Assembly: GCA_031379035.1 (NCBI GenBank)
Contig: JANNEU010000095.1
Span: 1 to 8,573, forward strand
Reading direction: 5' to 3'
Source: JABFRJ01 sp031379035
Lineage (GTDB): Bacteria; Pseudomonadota; Alphaproteobacteria; Rhizobiales; Hyphomicrobiaceae
Length of the DNA stretch: 8,573 nt
Made by a program: the position numbers and the translations under genes. Below, in pieces: positions 6,361 to 8,573 of this stretch. How positions within the stretch are numbered: position 1 is the first letter of the stretch; each line of letters starts with the position of its first letter. Under the pieces are notes generated by a model. It was not told the DNA's origin and searched no databases. It was given only the letters and a program-made list of their open reading frames with translations.

Positions 6361-7824
6361 CTAAGCCGGTTTCACAGCGCGATTGGGCGTCGCTTTCCAG
6401 AAATAGCGCGTGTAGCCGCGGCGGTCGTCCACGTCTTTGACGCGAAACACCATTTCCACCTCGGTGTCCGACGCAATGTCGCCTTTGGCGACGTCAGTGA
6501 ATTCCATCAGGATGCGGCCGCCACCTTCAAAATCGACTTGCCCGTAAGTGTGTGGTGGCGACTTGTGGAATGACAGGTATTCGGCTGACCAGCTGAGCAC
6601 GCGGCCTTTGCGGTCGGCGAGCTTGTAGGGGCGCTGTGTGTCGAGCAGAGGTTTGCCTTGGTCATGCGAGAGACGCGAAGGCGGGAAGTGCACCGAACCT
6701 GTCACTTCGCAACGGCCTGCGACGAGGCCAAGGATCGCCTGCCGTTCGCGCCATGCCGTGGTTAGGGCTGTTTTGCGATCCTGCTCGCCGCGCATGCCGC
6801 GTTCGAGGCGCAATTGATCGTTGAAGGACAGGAACTTGGTGTAGTTCTTTTCTTCGACGCCGCGCGCAATCCATTGAGCGACGCCCTTGGCAGGCCGGAA
6901 CGACTTGATCGCGTCGGTGACGCGGAAGACCATGGCTTCGGTGCCGCTGCCGAACTGGGCGACGAGGATGAGCGCGCCGGGTTTGGCTTTCTCGAGGGTG
7001 TGCGCGAGTAAAAGCAGCGCGTGCGCCGTGCCGGTGTCGCCGATGCCCTCAGCTAGGCTATCGACGACGGCGTCGGCGCGGATGCCACAGGTTTTGGCAA
7101 GCTGGCGATCAATACGAGCGAAGGTTGACGGGAAGATGAAGTGATCGATCTTGCCGGCTTCGACCTTGGCGTGCGTCAGGGCTGCAGCGATGGCTTTCGG
7201 CGCGATCTTTGAAAGACCTTCATCCCGCACCCAGCGCTCTTCCCAGTGATAATCGATGTCTTCGCCGGCGGCGCGGAAGTGATCGACGAAATCGGCCGTA
7301 ATGGTGCCAGAGCCCAGGAATTCGGCGACTATGTTCTTAGTGCCCAGCAGGAGAGCGGCTGCACCGTCAGCGTAGTCAAGTTCCTGCGCACTGGCGGCGC
7401 GTGTTTTGCGATTGTCGGCGGCGATCACCAGCCGGTTGCCGCCCGACGTGCCGGCCTTGCCGAGGGCGAGTGACACGGCGGACAACGCCGAACGCTGCGC
7501 GCCGCCGAGATCGACGGCTTCGATCGTCTCGTCCAGCGTCAGCGCTTCGGCGACGATGCCGGCGTTCAGACGCTCCACGAACGGCAGCGTGCCGGAGGCC
7601 AGATAGACGCCGGCAACATGGCTGCGATCACCGCCGGTGCCGAGGCAATCCCGCGCGGCGGCGACCGCCATCGTCAAACTGTCTTCATCGAAGTTGGCCA
7701 TGGCGCGGCTGCCCTTGGCTTTGCCGGCGAACTGCGGGGCGTACCACGCGTTGGCATCGACGACGGCGCGGCGGCTTAGTCGCAGTCGCGGGACATAACC
7801 GCCAAATCCAACAATACCGATCAT
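6361..7824 (-). CDS. HMG-CoA synthase/KAS-III-like protein fused to an OB-fold domain
   Basis: 487-residue cytoplasmic fusion. Residues 1 to about 330 have the HMG-CoA synthase/ketoacyl synthase III fold: IVGFGGYVPRLRLSR at the N-terminus, YADGAAALLLG (151-161), EGIGDTGTAHALLLLA (259-274) and VAQFGSGTEAMVF (288-300). Residues about 345-480 are an OB-fold (DUF35 type) with GQVDFEGGGRILMEFTDV and VEMVFRVKDVDDRRGYTRYFW. Oddities: where these enzymes carry the nucleophilic Cys the sequence reads VDLGGAQRSALS (104-115), with no Cys; the usual active-site His block reads IFPSTFAR (230-237), with no His; and the zinc ribbon before the OB-fold keeps one Cys (372). It may therefore be a structural or CoA-presenting partner of the thiolase encoded directly downstream, rather than a working HMG-CoA synthase. 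First gene of the operon; fold assignment confident, function not. Confidence 0.87.
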   Translation of the reverse strand: MIGIVGFGGYVPRLRLSRRAVVDANAWYAPQFAGKAKGSRAMANFDEDSLTMAVAAARDCLGTGGDRSHVAGVYLASGTLPFVERLNAGIVAEALTLDETIEAVDLGGAQRSALSAVSLALGKAGTSGGNRLVIAADNRKTRAASAQELDYADGAAALLLGTKNIVAEFLGSGTITADFVDHFRAAGEDIDYHWEERWVRDEGLSKIAPKAIAAALTHAKVEAGKIDHFIFPSTFARIDRQLAKTCGIRADAVVDSLAEGIGDTGTAHALLLLAHTLEKAKPGALILVAQFGSGTEAMVFRVTDAIKSFRPAKGVAQWIARGVEEKNYTKFLSFNDQLRLERGMRGEQDRKTALTTAWRERQAILGLVAGRCEVTGSVHFPPSRLSHDQGKPLLDTQRPYKLADRKGRVLSWSAEYLSFHKSPPHTYGQVDFEGGGRILMEFTDVAKGDIASDTEVEMVFRVKDVDDRRGYTRYFWKATPNRAVKPA

Positions 7825-8159
7825 GCCGCGTGCCCCTGCCTGCAGATATCAATCAAGTGATTGCAGCATTTCACGGCCGCGCGCGGCAATCAACGGCTAC
7901 AGCCATGGCGCTGCCGGTCACGTGCGATGCACCAGGGGATTGCAGAAAATGTATTTACGGCCTGTTGGAACCATGCCAGCCTGTTGCTGGTTCTGGTCCC
8001 GTGTTGCGTTTCATCGGCGTTGTTCCGTGCATGACTGTGGCAGCGTCCCGCCCATCAGTCGCACCGCCCCGGCCCTGCTCGATGCCCCAGTTCCTCCCGC
8101 GCTGGACAATGGTGGCAGCAGCGCGCCCCTCACAACCACCTGATGGAGAGGCTGACGTC
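7825..8159. other. Divergent gene-free control region
   Basis: 335 bases between two divergently transcribed genes, with no convincing coding sequence. It must contain the promoters of both the thiolase operon (minus) and the molybdenum-hydroxylase subunit (plus). It holds several short palindromes: CAATCA/TGATTG at 7850-7863, GCCGCGCGCGGC at 7876-7887, GTGC/GCAC at 7922-7932 and CCAGC/GCTGG at 7976-7990. GATTGCAG occurs twice (7859 and 7938). I could not identify a clear sigma-70 or sigma-54 promoter. Confidence 0.6.
7850..7863. promoter_or_regulatory. Candidate operator of the thiolase operon
   Basis: CAATCA-AG-TGATTG is a perfect inverted repeat with 6-bp arms and a two-base spacer, centred about 32 bases upstream of the HMGCS-like start codon. 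Its size and place suit a dimeric repressor of the TetR or GntR kind, both common for acyl-CoA operons. No regulator gene is in the window, so this is a suggestion only. Confidence 0.35.
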
Positions 8160-8573
8160 ATGGCGAAACTGAATATCAATGGACGGGATCAGACCGTCGA
8201 TTTGCCAGCGGATACGCCGCTGCTGTGGGCGATCCGCGAAACGTTGAAACTGACGGGAACGAAGTTTGGCTGCGGCGCGGGGCTGTGCGGTGCCTGCACG
8301 GTGCATCTGAATGGCGAGGCCGTGCGCTCGTGCCAGACAACCGTCACGCAAGCAGTCGGCAAACGCATCACTACCATCGAAGGGCTCGATCCGAAGGGCC
8401 AGCATCCGTTGCAGCGCGCCTGGATCGCCGAGCAAGTGCCGCAGTGCGGCTACTGCCAGTCCGGCCAGATCATGCAGGCCGCGTCGCTGTTGTCGAAGAA
8501 CAACGACCCCACCAAAGAGCAGATCGTCGAGCATATGAACGGCAATCTCTGCCGCTGCATGACCTACTCGCGC
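8160..8573 (+). CDS. iorA: (2Fe-2S)-binding subunit of a molybdenum hydroxylase, IorA-like, N-terminal part
   Basis: First 138 residues, cut by the window end; the family is about 150-160 residues, so only the last few codons are missing. Domains: a plant-type [2Fe-2S] ferredoxin domain with Cys38, 43, 46 and 58 (GCGAGLCGACTVHLNGE), then a helical [2Fe-2S] domain with Cys96, 99, 131 and 133 (QCGYCQSGQIM and LCRC). All eight ligands are present. This is the electron-transfer subunit of xanthine-oxidase-family enzymes; the short form starting MAKLNINGRDQTVDLP and containing DTPLLWAIRE is nearest to isoquinoline 1-oxidoreductase alpha subunits and related aldehyde dehydrogenases, whose large molybdopterin subunit normally follows. 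Start set by ATG with GAGAGG eight bases upstream. The substrate is not determined, so the symbol marks the subfamily only. Confidence 0.88.
   Translation, partial: MAKLNINGRDQTVDLPADTPLLWAIRETLKLTGTKFGCGAGLCGACTVHLNGEAVRSCQTTVTQAVGKRITTIEGLDPKGQHPLQRAWIAEQVPQCGYCQSGQIMQAASLLSKNNDPTKEQIVEHMNGNLCRCMTYSR

Noticed and set aside
7988..8010. Possible sigma-54 promoter (CTGGTCCCGTGTTGCG)
   Set aside because: The TGG and TTGC elements are one base too close for the fixed -24/-12 spacing, and the CAC after TGG is absent.
7823..8143. Plus-strand open frame of 106 codons in the divergent intergenic region
   Set aside because: No ribosome site, starts inside the opposing gene's start codon, composition is random-looking and Cys/Arg/Ser-rich.

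Overview
The window is GC-rich, ordinary-looking bacterial chromosome. Its gene content (LutABC, a PsiF-repeat protein, a small basic four-cysteine secreted protein, a short-form molybdenum-hydroxylase [2Fe-2S] subunit) and the style of its intergenic palindromes suggest an alphaproteobacterium, most likely of the Hyphomicrobiales. That placement is inference from family resemblance, not from a marker gene.

Layout. (1) Bases 2-2456, plus strand: the end of lutA, then complete lutB and lutC. Both junctions are ATGA start/stop overlaps, so this is one translationally coupled operon for oxidising L-lactate to pyruvate. (2) Bases 2452-2625: a gene-free convergent zone with a 14-bp terminator hairpin for lut, a nested palindromic element that looks like a dispersed repeat, and a clean terminator for the opposing gene. 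(3) Bases 2651-2986, minus strand: a secreted protein with one PsiF repeat. (4) Bases 3160-4644, minus strand: a class-V PLP-dependent aminotransferase-fold enzyme followed by a small conserved hypothetical protein. (5) Bases 4796-5146, plus strand, divergent from the aminotransferase: a small exported four-cysteine protein that ends one base from the stop of the convergent thiolase gene. (6) Bases 5148-7824, minus strand: a two-gene operon encoding a HMG-CoA-synthase/KAS-III-like protein fused to an OB-fold (DUF35-type) domain, then an SCP2-type thiolase. (7) Bases 7825-8159: a gene-free divergent control region rich in short palindromes. (8) From 8160, plus strand: the first 138 residues of a two-[2Fe-2S] subunit of a molybdenum hydroxylase (IorA-like), cut by the window edge.

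Working together: LutABC form one known enzyme system. The thiolase and the HMGCS-like/OB-fold protein are probably a physical complex acting on acyl-CoA. The arrangement recalls the archaeal thiolase/HMGCS/DUF35 complex and the actinobacterial Ltp2/ChsH2 aldolase, but here the HMGCS-like part seems to lack the usual catalytic Cys and His, and the OB-fold lacks most zinc-ribbon cysteines. That module is the most interesting part of the window. I see no tRNA, rRNA, insertion sequence, CRISPR array or phage module, and no convincing entirely new system.
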